A program made the translations under genes and the position numbers. A DNA stretch of 64,000 bases, taken from NCBI GenBank assembly GCA_964371655.1, contig CAYJOD010000025.1, positions 1 through 64,000 of the forward strand. The letters run 5' to 3'. Origin of the DNA: CAZGSN01 sp964371655 (lineage in GTDB: Bacteria > Desulfobacterota > Binatia > HRBIN30). Below, piece after piece: positions 1-11,491 of this stretch. The notes beneath the pieces were generated by a model. The model saw nothing but the letters and a program-made list of their open reading frames with translations, was not told the origin of the DNA and did no database searches. The stretch's first letter is position 1; the number at the start of each line of letters is the position of its first letter.

Positions 1-394
1 CAAAAGTTCCTGTCGCTAACAATCTCCACGCCAGTCGCAGATGGCCAAACTCCAGACGCCGCCTGGAAGGCGGCGCTCCCAGGGATACGGAACACGTGCG
101 AGGTCCCGATCCGCTTGCGACTGGGCTTCAACAGCTCCGTCGCGACTTTGCCGTGGCGCTAGGAAGACCGGCGCGCTGGCGGTTGATGTGAACGGCGAAG
201 CATGGTCGCCAGGATACTGCAGCACAGACACTCCCCGCCGCTTGGTTCGGTTGCCATCGCCGACCGATTCCGTTACCCAGACGCGACGCGGTTTTCGCCG
301 CCCGGTGGCGCGGCGCGACCTCTTCATTGAACCGGATACCCGACACGAGATACGAACGACGAGATACGAACGACGAGATACGAGATACGCGATC
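1..394. other. Non-coding leader upstream of valS
   Basis: No convincing gene is seen here. The valS frame stays open upstream to position 41, but the extension lacks ValRS-like sequence, so it was not used. Around 57-85 there is a short GC-rich inverted repeat (GCCGCC, then GGCGGC) of the kind dispersed elsewhere in the window. A short tandem repeat lies just before the start codon. Confidence 0.5.
345..389. repeat. Short tandem repeat before valS start
   Basis: A 14-base unit (ACGAGATACGAACG) occurs twice in full and then in shortened form, ending 5 bases before the valS ATG. It occupies the place where a ribosome binding site would be expected, and no clear Shine-Dalgarno sequence is visible. 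Confidence 0.8.
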
Positions 395-3052
<2,658 letters not shown>

Positions 3053-3171
3053 AGTTGGTGAACTTCTCGCCCGGCTCTCGGGCCTCTGGCCTCAGGAAGA
3101 ACCCTGGGAATCGGGACCCTGAAGTCTGAAGTCCGACGCCTGGGGTCGCTTTCTTCACAAACTCGTAGGGT

Positions 3172-3504
3172 TCATCCCACAGCGGCGTTGGCCAGGCGTC
3201 GGTTGACGACGCGCCAGAAGCGAGCCACCGCTTCACGCTTGTCGTCGAAGTAATCTTCGAAGAAGCCGGTGGCGTTCAGCAGCCGCGGGTATGCGTAGCG
3301 CTCGCCTTCGTCGCCCGTTTCTGAAACCCAATCGTCCGGTTCGCGAGCATCTACGACTTGGAAAAGCCGCGCCGGATAAAGGAACGGTCGGCCCTGATCA
3401 TTCAAGATACGCAGCTCATCGGCCTCGATGCCGATCACGACGTACGGCTGGCCGGGGCTAAGATCAGGGTACCGAGGGCTCTTGCGAGCTAACTTGACGA
3501 TCAT
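3172..3504 (-). CDS. Conserved hypothetical protein, 110 aa
   Basis: A small acidic soluble protein of unknown function, starting MIVKLARKSPRYPDLSPG. It has no membrane segment or signal peptide. The pattern YVVIGIEADELRILND followed by PFLYP looks like a small beta-rich regulatory or immunity-type domain, but no function can be assigned. The frame opens upstream to 3627, overlapping the Uma2 gene. ATG 3504 was chosen because the upstream part is low-complexity and Arg-rich. It lies 35 bases downstream of the Uma2 gene on the same strand and may be co-transcribed with it. Confidence 0.65.
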   Translation of the reverse strand: MIVKLARKSPRYPDLSPGQPYVVIGIEADELRILNDQGRPFLYPARLFQVVDAREPDDWVSETGDEGERYAYPRLLNATGFFEDYFDDKREAVARFWRVVNRRLANAAVG

Positions 3505-3539
3505 CGTGCTTGCAGTTGCTTGGTGAGCGTCTTCACCGT

Positions 3540-4160
3540 TCAATCCGCCTCGCCGCTCAGCGCCGCGGTGACATCGACCAATAGAGTTGGTAGCAAGCGC
3601 GACGAGGCACGCTCTCCGCGCTCGCATTCCATGTGGACGACGTAGCTCTCTTCTTCGAGCGTCAGCACCGTGATGCGTCCGTGCGCCGGATCAGCAATCC
3701 AGTACTCGGGGATGCCGGCACGTGCGTACTCAAACCGCTTGGTCTCGACATCACGCCGGCGGTCGTCGTCGCTGACCACTTCCATGACCAGATCGGCACC
3801 TTCCCAAAAGGCATCGTGGCGGCGCGCCGCATGCGTGCTCAACATCACGACGATATCGGGCTCACGATACTTGCCTGGCCACAGGCGAACTCGCAGCGGG
3901 GCAACCAACACCGTTCCGAGCTTGGCTGCAGCGAGAACCGCGAGCAGGGCACGGTAGAGGTACAAGACGATCATTTGATGCAGCTCGGTGGGCATCGACA
4001 GTACCTCCAGCCGCCCGTTGGAGAGCTCCAAGAGTCGGTTCGTACTGAGCGCCAGGTACTCCGCCTCGCTCCACGTCCCCTGCGCGGGGAAGAGATGGGC
4101 GATCTCCCAAGTCGGCTCTGGCTCTGAAACGATACCTGCTTTTCGGGGCGGATCTTCCAT
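3540..4160 (-). CDS. Uma2 family (PD-(D/E)XK-like) protein
   Basis: A 206-residue Uma2-family protein (restriction-endonuclease-like fold; cellular role generally unknown). Family hallmarks are visible: EPDIVVM in the middle, then DLVMEVVSDDDRRRDVETKR, with the acidic residues and Lys expected of a PD-(D/E)XK active site, followed by YARAGIPEYWIADP. The start at 4160 has a GGGAG ribosome binding site 6 bases upstream. The open frame extends much further upstream, but that part overlaps nadC antisense. A second, distant Uma2 gene is at 10345-10968. Confidence 0.85.
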   Translation of the reverse strand: MEDPPRKAGIVSEPEPTWEIAHLFPAQGTWSEAEYLALSTNRLLELSNGRLEVLSMPTELHQMIVLYLYRALLAVLAAAKLGTVLVAPLRVRLWPGKYREPDIVVMLSTHAARRHDAFWEGADLVMEVVSDDDRRRDVETKRFEYARAGIPEYWIADPAHGRITVLTLEEESYVVHMECERGERASSRLLPTLLVDVTAALSGEAD

Positions 4161-4323
4161 CGCAGCTCCCTGGATTGGCCCTTCCCTAGCACGTCGCGCC
4201 AGATCCGACCAACAACCGTGAACACAACGGGGAGGAACTCGCTGGGTACTTAACGCGGCTCTGTGTTCCAACGCCCGCCGCGATTGTTGCTCTTCGCCTG
4301 CGAACACGCTTGAGTCGGTCCTT

Positions 4324-5169
4324 ATGGAGACGTGCAACCTACCTGCTGTCGAGGATCTGCTTCGCACCGCGCTCGCCGAGGATGTCGGCGGCGGTGATGT
4401 GACCACGCGGCTGACGATCGCACCCGGGGTGCAGGGGCAAGCGAAGATCCGAGCCAAGCAAGCCGCCGTCATCGCCGGGGTACCGCTCATCCGCAAGATC
4501 TGCGCGATCGCCGGTGGAGAGATTGCCGTCCAGGAGCATTGCGGCGACGGGACACACGTCGTCAAGGGTGACATCATCGCGTCGCTGTCGGGGCCAGCGC
4601 AGGCGCTGCTCAGCGTTGAAAGGGTCACGCTCAACCTGCTGCAGCACCTCTCTGGAATCGCGACGCTGACGGCGCAGTTCGTCGACGCTGTGAAGGGCAC
4701 CAAGGCGCGCATCGTCGACACCCGCAAGACACTGCCGGGGCTGCGGGTCGTGGAGAAGTATGCGGTGCGGGTTGGAGGCGGGTTCAATCACCGCCACCGC
4801 CTCGACGACGGCATCCTCATCAAGAACAACCACATCACCGCGGCCGGTGGTATCGCGGCCGCGTTGCATGCCGCCCGCGCCGGTGCACCGCACGGGCTGA
4901 AGGTCGAAGTCGAGTGCCGCACCCAGGCGGAGGTGGACGAAGCCCTCGGTGCCGGAGCCGAGGCCATCCTTCTCGACAACATGTCGCTCGCAGAGCTGCG
5001 CGCCGCCGTGCAGCGCATTGCCGGGCGCGCGTTGACGGAAGCCTCAGGCGGCGTGCGTCTCGACGACGTCCGCGCCATCGCCGAGACCGGTGTCGACATC
5101 ATCTCCGTCGGCGCCCTCACGCATTCGGCGCCGGCGATCGATCTGCACATGCTGCTGCAGCTCTCGTAG
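4324..5169 (+). CDS. nadC: Nicotinate-nucleotide pyrophosphorylase (quinolinate PRTase)
   Basis: Catalyses quinolinate + PRPP to nicotinate mononucleotide in de novo NAD synthesis. At 281 residues it has the normal length. Recognisable segments are the N-terminal EDVGGGDVTTRLTI, the RVTLNLLQHLSGIAT helix, the PRPP/quinolinate-binding stretch DTRKTLPGLRVVEKYAV, HRHRLDDGILIKNNH, EVECRTQAEVDEAL, ILLDNMS, and the C-terminal EASGGV plus ISVGALTHSA barrel strands. nadA and nadB are not in the window. birA follows after a 168-bp gap. Confidence 0.96.
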   Translation: METCNLPAVEDLLRTALAEDVGGGDVTTRLTIAPGVQGQAKIRAKQAAVIAGVPLIRKICAIAGGEIAVQEHCGDGTHVVKGDIIASLSGPAQALLSVERVTLNLLQHLSGIATLTAQFVDAVKGTKARIVDTRKTLPGLRVVEKYAVRVGGGFNHRHRLDDGILIKNNHITAAGGIAAALHAARAGAPHGLKVEVECRTQAEVDEALGAGAEAILLDNMSLAELRAAVQRIAGRALTEASGGVRLDDVRAIAETGVDIISVGALTHSAPAIDLHMLLQLS

Positions 5170-5225
5170 CACCGACAGGGTACCCACAAGGGGTACCCCG
5201 ACGGGATGGAATTCGAGCAGATTGT

Positions 5226-5250
5226 AGGGGCAACCCTTGTGGTTGCCCCT
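5226..5250. repeat. Palindromic intergenic repeat
   Basis: A perfect inverted repeat (AGGGGCAACC / GGTTGCCCCT) in the nadC-birA gap. The same arm sequence recurs at 31535-31560. A second palindrome with GGTACCC arms lies just upstream around 5179-5198. Confidence 0.75.
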
Positions 5251-5337
5251 GCCGTTCGGACCGGCCAGACCGGGATCCGAGCCCGGTCATTACCCGCCGT
5301 TCCCATCCGCGTTTCCTGATGGTACAGACGACGCACG

Positions 5338-6150
5338 ATGCCGTCTGCGATTCCAACCCCGCTGATCATCGACACGCTACGCGCCTTGCGCGCCGAGGCG
5401 CGTTTCGGAACCCGCATCGAGTATCTCGCCGAGACCGATTCGACCAATTCCGTTGCCGAGACAGTCGCGCGCGCTGGAGGTGTCGAGGGTACGGTGGTCA
5501 TCGCCGAGGCGCAGCGGCGTGGACGCGGGCGCCTCGGGCGCAGCTGGGTGTCGCCGGCCAATTGCAATCTCTACCTGTCGATCGTGCTGCGGCCGCCGAT
5601 CGCGGCGGAAGATGCGCCCAAGCTCGCACTCGTTGCCGGTCTGGCGACGGCCGAGGCGGTACGCGAGTGGTGCACGCGCGCACGGGTGAAGTGGCCGAAC
5701 GACGTGCTCATCGACGGGCGCAAGGTCGCCGGCATTTTGGCGGAGATGGGGATGGAAGGGGAGCGGCTGGGCTACGTCATCGTCGGCATCGGCGTAAACC
5801 TCAACATCGAGCTCGACGAGCTCCCCGCCGAGCTGCGCGACAAAGCCGGCTCCTTGCTCGCGGCGACGGGGAAGATTGTCGACCGCGTCGCCTTCACCGA
5901 CCGTCTCTTGTCGTGCTTCGAGCAGCGTTACGAGCAGTTCGTACGCGAAGGCTTTTCCTCGACGCGGCCGGCGTGGGAAGCGTTGTCGTGGTTGACCGGA
6001 AAGCGGGTACGCATCGACGAGTCGCAGCGGCGCTACGAGGGCGACGTGCTCGGCCTCGGCGACGACGGCACCCTGCGCTTGCGTGAGGGGTCGGGACGCG
6101 AAGTGCACGTGGTCGCGGGCGACGTGACAGTGGTCGACGGTTATGCGTGA
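5338..6150 (+). CDS. birA: Biotin-[acetyl-CoA-carboxylase] ligase
   Basis: Activates biotin as biotinyl-AMP and attaches it to the biotin carboxyl carrier protein. The 270-residue product begins directly with the catalytic domain. Seen are AETDSTNS, the biotin-binding loop GRGRLGRSWVSP, KWPNDVLIDGRKVAGIL, and GIGVNLNI; a small C-terminal SH3-like domain is expected after ~220. The N-terminal DNA-binding helix-turn-helix of E. coli BirA is absent, so this is a non-repressor ligase. It precedes coaX, a common bacterial pairing. Confidence 0.95.
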   Translation: MPSAIPTPLIIDTLRALRAEARFGTRIEYLAETDSTNSVAETVARAGGVEGTVVIAEAQRRGRGRLGRSWVSPANCNLYLSIVLRPPIAAEDAPKLALVAGLATAEAVREWCTRARVKWPNDVLIDGRKVAGILAEMGMEGERLGYVIVGIGVNLNIELDELPAELRDKAGSLLAATGKIVDRVAFTDRLLSCFEQRYEQFVREGFSSTRPAWEALSWLTGKRVRIDESQRRYEGDVLGLGDDGTLRLREGSGREVHVVAGDVTVVDGYA

Positions 6151-6209
6151 TCGCATCCCGCGCCCAGCTGGACTTAGCTCGCTGCGCTCGCAGACTTGGT
6201 AGGGGCAGA

Positions 6210-6292
6210 GGGATCGAGGGGCAAAGGGACAGAGGGAAGAAATGCCGACGATCGGTTTTCCCTTGCCCCTGAACCCTTTGCCCCTCGGTCCC
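6210..6292. repeat. Inverted repeat between birA and coaX
   Basis: Two 19-base arms (6210-6228 and 6274-6292, GGGATCGAGGGGCAAAGGG-type) are inverted with one mismatch. It is typical of the dispersed palindromes of this genome. A transcription-termination role is possible but no T-run follows. Confidence 0.75.
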
Positions 6293-6385
6293 TTTACGCA
6301 ATCCCTGAGACGTCTGGTCAAGGTGAAGGATCGCGCTTCTAAAGAGGTTTCGAGTCTCTCGTAAATGTGCTTTCGGGTCTGAAAC

Positions 6386-7141
6386 ATGCTCCTCGCCATC
6401 GACATCGGCAACAGCCAAACGGTTCTCGGCCTCTATGCGGGCGCGGTCTTGGAGCGTCACTGGCGGCTCAAGACCAACCGTGGACGCACCGCCGACGAGT
6501 ACGGAATCATCGTGCGGCGGCTGCTGACATCGGGGCCCGGACTCACGGTCGACGGCATCATCGTTGCCTCGGTGGTGCCGCCGCTCAACGTCGTGATCGA
6601 TGAGTTCTGTCGCCGTTACATCGGCGTGTCGCCAGTGTTCGTCAGCCCGGCCGTCCACACCGGCATGCCGATCCTCTACGACGACCCGCGCGAGCTCGGC
6701 GCCGATCGGCTGGCCAACGCCGTGGCCGCATACCATCGCACCCACAGCGCGACGATCGTGGTCGATTTGGGAACCGCGACCAAGGTCGAGCTGGTCTCGT
6801 CGCGCGGCGAGTACGTGGGGGGTGCGATCGCGCCCGGCATCGGCATTGCCAGCGACGCGCTGTTCGAGCGTGCGGCGCGACTCTACCGCGTCGAGTTACT
6901 GCGACCGCCGCAGGTCATCGGTCGCAACACCGTGCACGCCCTTCAATCCGGGCTCGTATTCGGCTTCGCCGCCATGGTCGAGGGCTTGGTCGGGCGCATG
7001 CAGCTCGAAGCCGATGCCCCCGCCCGCGTCATCGCCACCGGCGGCTTCGCGGCGTTGATCGCAGCGGAGACCTCGTGCGTGGACGAAGTCGATGAATTCC
7101 TCACTTTGGACGGCCTGCGCTTGATCTATGAACGCAACTAA
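6386..7141 (+). CDS. coaX: Type III pantothenate kinase
   Basis: An ASKHA-fold kinase that phosphorylates pantothenate in the first step of coenzyme A synthesis. At 251 residues it matches family length. Motifs are the N-terminal phosphate loop D6-I-G-N, TGMPILYDDP, G105-A-D-R with the catalytic Asp107, and D127-L-G-T-A-T, then YVGGAIAPG and the C-terminal FLTLDGLRLIYERN. The segment after GTAT reads KVE (133-135), where family members usually have TF/Y and a variable residue. It is followed 94 bp later by a paralog of nearly identical length. Confidence 0.9.
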   Translation: MLLAIDIGNSQTVLGLYAGAVLERHWRLKTNRGRTADEYGIIVRRLLTSGPGLTVDGIIVASVVPPLNVVIDEFCRRYIGVSPVFVSPAVHTGMPILYDDPRELGADRLANAVAAYHRTHSATIVVDLGTATKVELVSSRGEYVGGAIAPGIGIASDALFERAARLYRVELLRPPQVIGRNTVHALQSGLVFGFAAMVEGLVGRMQLEADAPARVIATGGFAALIAAETSCVDEVDEFLTLDGLRLIYERN

Positions 7142-7235
7142 GGGCATTGAAGACAGGTCTCAGCCACGAGCGGCCAGCGTTAGGCGCGTACGACTAGAGC
7201 TGAAAGCTGCGAGCTGATAGCTGGAAGCTGTTCGT

Positions 7236-7997
7236 ATGTTCTTAGCCATCGACGTCAGCAACACGGAAACGGTTCTCGGCCTCTACGAGGGCAGCTCGTT
7301 GCGCCACCACTGGCGTCTGCAGACCGACATCGGCCGCACCGCGGACGAATACGGAGTGCTCCTCGGCAGTTTGCTGGCCGAGGCCTCGCAGCCGGTCATC
7401 AGCGGAATCGCGGTGGCGTCGTCGGTGCCGCCGATGGCGCGCACCTTCGAGATTCTGTGCCACCAATACATGGGCATCACGCCGATGTTCGTCGGTCCTG
7501 GGATACGCACCGGCATGCCGATTCTCTACGACAAGCCCCAGGACGTCAGCGCCGACCGCATTGCCAACGCGGTCGCGGCCTACGAACGCACCCGCACCAC
7601 CACGATCGTCGTTGATTTCAGCACGGCGACGATCTTCGACTACATCTCGGAGAAGGGCGAGTATGCCGGCGGGGTGATTGCACCCGGGTTGGGGACGTCG
7701 AGCGATGCCCTTTTCGAGCGCGCCGCCCGGCTCTATCGCGTCGAGCTGATCAAGCCCAAGCACGTTGTCGGACGCAACACGGTGCACGCCATTCAGTCGG
7801 GCCTGATCTTCGGGTACGTGGCACTGGTTGACGGGCTCATCGCGCGCATTCAAAAAGAGAACAAGGTGAAGGCTCGAGTCATTGCGACGGGGACCTACGC
7901 GTCTCTGCTCGCGCCCGAAGCAGAAAGCATCGACGAGGTCGACGAGTTTCTTACTCTCGAAGGCCTGCGACTCATCTACGAACGCAACCTGACATGA
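7236..7997 (+). CDS. CoaX paralog with three motif Gly-to-Ser changes
   Basis: A 253-residue type III pantothenate kinase homolog that aligns residue for residue with the upstream coaX. Three motif glycines are serines encoded by AGC: S8 in DVSNT, S105 in SADR and S129 in DFSTAT. The catalytic Asp107 is retained, and TIFD (132-135) is closer to the family than the upstream copy. It could be an active but altered kinase, a regulatory pseudo-enzyme or a hetero-dimer partner. The intergenic gap holds short AGCTG-rich direct repeats. Family membership is clear; activity is unknown. Confidence 0.85.
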   Translation: MFLAIDVSNTETVLGLYEGSSLRHHWRLQTDIGRTADEYGVLLGSLLAEASQPVISGIAVASSVPPMARTFEILCHQYMGITPMFVGPGIRTGMPILYDKPQDVSADRIANAVAAYERTRTTTIVVDFSTATIFDYISEKGEYAGGVIAPGLGTSSDALFERAARLYRVELIKPKHVVGRNTVHAIQSGLIFGYVALVDGLIARIQKENKVKARVIATGTYASLLAPEAESIDEVDEFLTLEGLRLIYERNLT

Positions 7998-8140
7998 CGG
8001 CAGCAACAGCAAACGAAGCCCGGATGATAAATGATCGGACCTGCGGCAGGGTGAAGGCACGGCAGCGCTGCTGTCAGCGTCGTTGCTGTCCCTGCTGTCC
8101 TTTTGGTCCCACCCATCTCTCACTGTAAAACGGAGGCAAC

Positions 8141-10228
8141 ATGGCGGACGATGTCAAATTGGTTCGAAGCATCGGGGTGATCGGTCAAGGAGGCGCCGGT
8201 AAGACATCGCTGTCCGACGCCCTCGCGTTCGCGGCCGGAGCAAACACGCGCCTCGGGCGCGTGGACGACGACAGCTCGCTGTTCGACCTCGACCCCGAGG
8301 AACATCGTCACAAGACGACGCTGACGACGAGCCTGTGCAGCATGGTGTGGAGGAAGCATGACGTAACCCTCCTGGACATGCCGGGATACGCGAACTTCAT
8401 TCCCGACACTCTCAACTGCATGCGCGCCTGCACCGGTCTGATCTTCGTGCTCTCTCCTGCCAAAGACGAGCTCCGCGTCGAGGCGGAAAAGATGTGGAGC
8501 CGCGCCGCCGAGCTGCGCCTGCCGACGATCGGCTTTGTCGGCCGCTTGGATCGCGAGCGTGCCGACTTCCAGGTCGCCGTCGACGACATGCAGAAAATCC
8601 TGGGGGCCAAGACGGTGCCGATTCAGTATCCAATCGGCATCGCCGAATCGTTTCGTGGCGTCGTCGACCTGATCAAGATGAAGGCGCTCCTCGTCCAGGC
8701 GGACGGCAAGACGGTGGAGTCGGAAATCCCGGCCGAGGTGAAGGACGAAGCCGAGGTGGCACGCGAGCAGATGATCGAGCTCGCCGCCGAAGCCACCGAC
8801 GAGCTCACGGAGAAGTATCTCGAAGCCGGCACCCTGACCAACGACGAAATCACGCAAGCTCTGCGCAGCGGGACCTTGGAGCGTAAGTTCGTTCCGGTGC
8901 TGTTCGGAAGCGGCACCAGGGCGATCGGCGCGGTGCCGGTGCTGGATGCCATCGTCGATTACCTGGCGTCCGCCGCCGACCTCGGCGGCTTTGCCGGTAT
9001 CGACCCGAAGATCAAAGAACCGATCGAACGGCATCCCGATGTCCGCGACCCGTTCTCGGCCATCGTCGTGAAGACCGTGAACGATCCGTTTGCCGGCAAG
9101 CTGTCGATCTTTCGCGTGCTCTCCGGCAAGGTCACGGCCGATTCGAACGTCCTCAACGTATCGAAGGACAGCAAGGAACGACTCGGCCACCTGCTCAAGC
9201 TCGTCGGCAAGAAGCAGATTCAGGTGGATTCGGCGGTGGCGGGCGAGGTCATCGCCGTTTCGAAGCTGAAGGAGACGGCAACCGGCGACACCCTCTCCGA
9301 CGAGAAAGGCCCGATTCTCTACGAAGGCTTCACGCAGGCACCGGCGGCCATTTCGTTTGCGGTCGAACCCAAGAGCAAGAACGATGACGAGAAAGCCGGG
9401 CTCGCCTTGCACAAGATGAACGAAGAAGATCCTTCTCTCGAAATGCATCGCGACCCGCAGACGCGCGATCTCATTCTCTCCGGAGTCGGCCAGCAGCACA
9501 TCGAGATCACGATTGAACGCCTGAAGCGCAAGTACGGCGTCGAGGTCGAGCTCAAGGCCCCGAAGGTGCCGTACAAGGAGACGATCAAGGGCAAGGCTGA
9601 GGCGCAAGGCAAGTTGAAGAAGCAGACCGGCGGGCGTGGACAGTATGGCGATGCCTGGCTGAAGGTGGAACCGCTGGCGCGTGGAACCGGGTTCGAGTTC
9701 GTCGACGATATCGTCGGCGGCGTCGTCCCGCGCCAGTATATCCCCGCCGTCGAGAAGGGGGTGCGCGAAGCGCTCCTGGAGGGATTCCTCGCCGGCTATC
9801 CGATCGTCGACGTGCGCGTCAGCCTCTTCGACGGCTCGTACCACGATGTCGATTCGTCGGAGATGGCGTTCAAGATCGCCGCGTCGATGGGCTTCAAGGC
9901 CGCGCTGGCAAAGGCCAGGCCGGTCATCCTCGAACCGATCATGATTCTCGAAGTGAGCTCTCCGGACGAAAACATGGGCGACGTCATCGGCGACCTCAAC
10001 GGCCGCCGCGGCAAAGTGATCGGTGTCGATTCGCGACCCGGCGGCCAGGTCATCAAGGCGCACGTGCCAATGTCGGAGGTGCTGAAGTACTCGCCCGATC
10101 TACGCTCGATGACCAGCGGCCGCGGCTCGTTTACGATCGGCTTCTCGCACTACGAGGAGTTGCCGACACACCTCGCCGAGAAGGTCATCAAAGACGCGCA
10201 TGCCGCCAAGGAGCACAAAGAACACTGA
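8141..10228 (+). CDS. Elongation factor G-like translational GTPase
   Basis: A 695-residue protein with the full EF-G domain order (G domain, II, III, IV, V). The GTPase motifs deviate from canonical EF-G. G1 is GQGGAGKT (15-22) instead of AHIDAGKT. G3 is DMPGY (79-83), with Tyr in place of the catalytic His. G4 is GRLD (134-137) in place of NKMD. Domain IV-V sequence such as GRGQYGD and DGSYHDVDSSEMAF is well conserved. This fits the EF-G2 / EF-G-like paralog group, whose role is unsettled, rather than the main translocase. A GGAGG site precedes the ATG by 6 bases. Confidence 0.9.
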   Translation: MADDVKLVRSIGVIGQGGAGKTSLSDALAFAAGANTRLGRVDDDSSLFDLDPEEHRHKTTLTTSLCSMVWRKHDVTLLDMPGYANFIPDTLNCMRACTGLIFVLSPAKDELRVEAEKMWSRAAELRLPTIGFVGRLDRERADFQVAVDDMQKILGAKTVPIQYPIGIAESFRGVVDLIKMKALLVQADGKTVESEIPAEVKDEAEVAREQMIELAAEATDELTEKYLEAGTLTNDEITQALRSGTLERKFVPVLFGSGTRAIGAVPVLDAIVDYLASAADLGGFAGIDPKIKEPIERHPDVRDPFSAIVVKTVNDPFAGKLSIFRVLSGKVTADSNVLNVSKDSKERLGHLLKLVGKKQIQVDSAVAGEVIAVSKLKETATGDTLSDEKGPILYEGFTQAPAAISFAVEPKSKNDDEKAGLALHKMNEEDPSLEMHRDPQTRDLILSGVGQQHIEITIERLKRKYGVEVELKAPKVPYKETIKGKAEAQGKLKKQTGGRGQYGDAWLKVEPLARGTGFEFVDDIVGGVVPRQYIPAVEKGVREALLEGFLAGYPIVDVRVSLFDGSYHDVDSSEMAFKIAASMGFKAALAKARPVILEPIMILEVSSPDENMGDVIGDLNGRRGKVIGVDSRPGGQVIKAHVPMSEVLKYSPDLRSMTSGRGSFTIGFSHYEELPTHLAEKVIKDAHAAKEHKEH

Positions 10229-10344
10229 CTGCTCCAGCCCGGTCCGAAGAACGCAGCGAAGGATTGGGCGCTCACCTCGGTGCAGCGATGAGCGCGTTGG
10301 CCACGAGAGAGTTGTGTGGTAGTAGCCGAAATCGAGATCACGCA

Positions 10345-10968
10345 ATGATTGAAGCGCATCCTTACTGTGGTCGCGAGCCTTATGTCGTGCATTTACCCGC
10401 TTCCTTGCGGCTGAACCGGAAGCAGTTCGCTGAGGTTTGTCGGCTCAATCGCGAGGCACGCTTCGAGCTCAGTGCAGAGGGGGACTTACTCATCATGCCG
10501 CCAACCGGTGCTCTCACTGGGGTGCGCAATATGCGCGTCAGCCGGCAGCTCTCGCAATGGTCGGACCGCGATAGTTCCGGGGTTGCCTTCGATTCATCGA
10601 CGGGATTCGAGTTGCCGAATGGTGCGACACGCGCACCGGACGCGGCGTGGGCAACAAAGACGCGACTTCAGGGTTTTACTCGAGACCAATGGGAAAGCTT
10701 CTTACCGGTGTGCCCGGACTTCGTGATCGAAATCCGTTCCCCGTCAGACCTGCTGGTGACATTGCAGGAAAAGATGGTCGAGTACATCTCCAACGGCACA
10801 CGCCTGGGCTGGTTGATCGACCCACCGGCACAGTTCGTTCATGTCTACCGCCCCCACGCTAACGTCGAGCGCGTAAGCCAGCCGCGCTCTCTCTCGGCCG
10901 ACCCCGAGCTGCCGGGCTTTGTTCTCGATCTAAGCTCAATCTGGGAGCCTACCGACCTGCTGGCCTAA
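10345..10968 (+). CDS. Uma2 family (PD-(D/E)XK-like) protein
   Basis: A 207-residue Uma2-family protein. It shows RAPDAAW, CPDFVIEIRSPSD, then QEKMVEYISNGTRLGWLIDP, the usual order of the nuclease-like core residues (D, E-x-R, K). ATG 10345 was chosen over the upstream frame opening at 10264 because similarity begins around YVVHLPASLRL. No partner gene is adjacent. Role unknown. Confidence 0.8.
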   Translation: MIEAHPYCGREPYVVHLPASLRLNRKQFAEVCRLNREARFELSAEGDLLIMPPTGALTGVRNMRVSRQLSQWSDRDSSGVAFDSSTGFELPNGATRAPDAAWATKTRLQGFTRDQWESFLPVCPDFVIEIRSPSDLLVTLQEKMVEYISNGTRLGWLIDPPAQFVHVYRPHANVERVSQPRSLSADPELPGFVLDLSSIWEPTDLLA

Positions 10969-10980
10969 GGTGCGTTGGAA

Positions 10981-11039
10981 GGGACATGGGAACGATCGTT
11001 ACGATACCGGGCGAATCCTAACAATCGTTCCCACGTCCC
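10981..11039. repeat. Imperfect inverted repeat
   Basis: Two ~20-base arms (10981-11001 and 11019-11039, starting GGGACATGGGAACGATCGTT) are inverted with few mismatches. It lies just after the Uma2 gene. It is another dispersed palindrome; no T-tract follows, so it was not called a terminator. Confidence 0.7.
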
Positions 11040-11155
11040 CGTCTCTTTCGTCGCCAAACGAACCGTCATCCTCTTCGCTGATTTCACACTACTGACGCAG
11101 GCGTCGACGCCGTCCCTTTGACGATACGGTACCGTGAGGGCTAACAGGACCTACC

Positions 11156-11491
11156 ATGAAGGCCACACTCGAAATCCCCGATGACCTGTATCGCGAGGTG
11201 AAGGCGAAAAGCTCGCGTGAAGGGCGCCGAGTGCGGGAAGTGACCGTCGAGCTCTTCCGTCAATATGTAGGCCCAGCAGTCGCTGCCGAAAACGCGCCTC
11301 GCCAGGCTGCGGAGGATGCCGCTCCGATTCTGATCGACGGCAAGCCCGCCCCACCCTGGTTTGGCATTGCTCGGAAATACGCGCGGCAGGTCCAAGACCA
11401 CAGCCTGGCGGCAATTCGCGCGAGCATTGCACGCGGCCGGGCGACCGAGCTCGGCGAGAAAGAGTCCCGCCGAGAGAACGAGTCAAAGTGA
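11156..11491 (+). CDS. VapB-type ribbon-helix-helix antitoxin
   Basis: A 111-residue protein starting MKATLEIPDDLYREVKAKS, a typical RHH DNA-binding N-terminus of VapB/CopG antitoxins, with a longer charged C-terminal tail for toxin contact. Its TGA overlaps a GTG by 4 bases, the usual vapBC arrangement. The downstream toxin gene is reduced to fragments, so this antitoxin is probably an orphan. Confidence 0.7.
   Translation: MKATLEIPDDLYREVKAKSSREGRRVREVTVELFRQYVGPAVAAENAPRQAAEDAAPILIDGKPAPPWFGIARKYARQVQDHSLAAIRASIARGRATELGEKESRRENESK

Noticed and set aside
41..394. N-terminal extension of valS
   Set aside because: The added 118 codons are Arg-rich, include the tandem repeat and have no similarity to ValRS; the standard N-terminus begins at 395.
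10981..11039. Terminator after the Uma2 gene
   Set aside because: The inverted arms are long and far apart and no T-run follows, so it fits the dispersed palindromes better.
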